DNA of 5,164 nucleotides from Chloroflexota bacterium (GTDB lineage: Bacteria > Chloroflexota > Anaerolineae > 4572-78): the NCBI GenBank assembly GCA_024278015.1, contig JAJRUC010000258.1, positions 1 through 5,164 on the forward strand. Reading direction: 5' to 3'. The position numbers were made by a program, and so were the translations under genes. The notes below the pieces were generated by a model. The model made no database searches. It saw only the letters and a list, made by a program, of their open reading frames with translations, and was not told the origin of the DNA. Below are positions 4,790-5,164 of this stretch, piece after piece (within the stretch, counting starts at the first letter, position 1; each line of letters opens with the position of its first letter).

Positions 4790-5164
4790 TTAATCGCCCA
4801 AACAGGTACCCACGTGCCGGGCGCTTTCCAGCCAGGGATGGTCAAGGGGCACAGTTTTTCGCTTGCCGACCACATCGCCCAGGGGGACGGGCACCGTCTC
4901 TGTACCTTGCACGGACACCATCACCCCAAACACGCCCCGGTCTATAAACTCCGCGCAGGCCGTGCCCAGTTGGGTTGCCAGCAAGCGGTCTGCCGCCGAT
5001 GGCGTGCCGCCGCGCTGCAAATGCCCCAAAATTGTCACCCGCGATTCCAGACCGGTCATTTCTTCAAGTTGATTGGAAAGGTTAAGGGTGTGGCTTTTTT
5101 GCCGAACAGCCAACCCGGCCAGTTTGTCCGTCGCTCTTTGTCGTTCCTTGTCCGATTCAGCTTG
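4790..5164 (-). CDS. pfkA: 6-phosphofructokinase, C-terminal part (5' end outside window)
   Basis: This cytoplasmic enzyme phosphorylates fructose 6-phosphate to fructose 1,6-bisphosphate, the committed step of glycolysis. The frame is open to the window edge, leaving 124 C-terminal residues of a protein usually about 320-420 long. The TTG at 5113 that could be read as a start is internal. The segment ESRVTILGHLQRGGTPSAADR carries the arginine, histidine and arginine that correspond to E. coli PfkA R243, H249 and R252, which bind the sugar phosphate. The first arginine is at 5041-5039. The tail VPLDHPWLESARHVGTCLGD matches the ending of the longer bacterial PFK subgroup. The residues that decide between ATP and pyrophosphate as donor (E. 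coli positions 104 and 124) are outside the window, so a PPi-dependent enzyme cannot be excluded. It is likely first in an operon with the downstream XdhC gene. Confidence 0.93.
   Translation of the reverse strand, partial: QAESDKERQRATDKLAGLAVRQKSHTLNLSNQLEEMTGLESRVTILGHLQRGGTPSAADRLLATQLGTACAEFIDRGVFGVMVSVQGTETVPVPLGDVVGKRKTVPLDHPWLESARHVGTCLGD

Noticed and set aside
3744..4947. Plus-strand open frames opposite the XdhC and phosphofructokinase genes
   Set aside because: They are GC-driven shadows of two clear minus-strand genes, low in hydrophobic pattern and rich in Arg, Pro, His and Gln.
4790..5113. Phosphofructokinase fragment as a separate small gene starting at TTG 5113
   Set aside because: The frame continues open to the window edge, and the segment aligns with the C-terminal third of phosphofructokinases, so the TTG is an internal leucine codon.
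1..5164. CRISPR arrays, tRNA or rRNA genes, insertion sequences, phage genes
   Set aside because: No regularly spaced repeats, cloverleaf-like sequence, transposase or terminal inverted repeats were seen on either strand.

Overview
The window is bacterial DNA, fairly GC-rich, with closely packed genes. It holds five protein genes, two of them cut by the window edges. The gene set (a K+-type membrane pyrophosphatase, a radical SAM/helix-hairpin-helix protein, an XdhC/CoxI family protein and a phosphofructokinase) together with a GAAC-N4-GTTC LexA-like site fits a Chloroflexota (Anaerolineae-like) or other 'Gram-positive-type LexA' bacterium. This is an inference from general resemblance, not a proven placement.

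Layout. Positions 1-1437 (+) are the C-terminal two thirds of a membrane-bound ion-pumping pyrophosphatase, closed by a good intrinsic terminator at about 1464-1492. Positions 1557-2489 (+) encode a complete short-chain dehydrogenase/reductase of the retinol-dehydrogenase-like type with its own Shine-Dalgarno. Positions 2490-2574 are a short but information-rich intergenic region. It has a perfect 13-bp hairpin, then a near-consensus sigma-70 promoter (TTGGCA-N17-TATAAT) with a LexA-like SOS box in its spacer. Positions 2575-3729 (+) hold a radical SAM protein of the putative DNA modification/repair type. The readable frame is broken by an in-frame TAG at 2713-2715, so only 2716-3729 is one uninterrupted CDS. 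On the minus strand, a phosphofructokinase C-terminus (5164-4790) is followed 14 nt later by an XdhC/CoxI family gene (4775-3726). The XdhC gene ends tail-to-tail with the radical SAM gene, and their stop codons overlap.

The most interesting locus is the radical SAM gene. Three independent sequence signals point to DNA repair: a LexA-like operator in its promoter, a C-terminal helix-hairpin-helix DNA-binding domain, and a terminal QLSLF peptide that matches the bacterial beta sliding-clamp-binding motif. Together they suggest an SOS-inducible, clamp-tethered radical SAM enzyme. The amber codon leaves open whether this copy is intact, recoded, translated from an internal start, or carries a sequencing error. 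The other genes look like ordinary energy metabolism (PPi hydrolysis, glycolysis) and cofactor maturation, and share no evident pathway with it.
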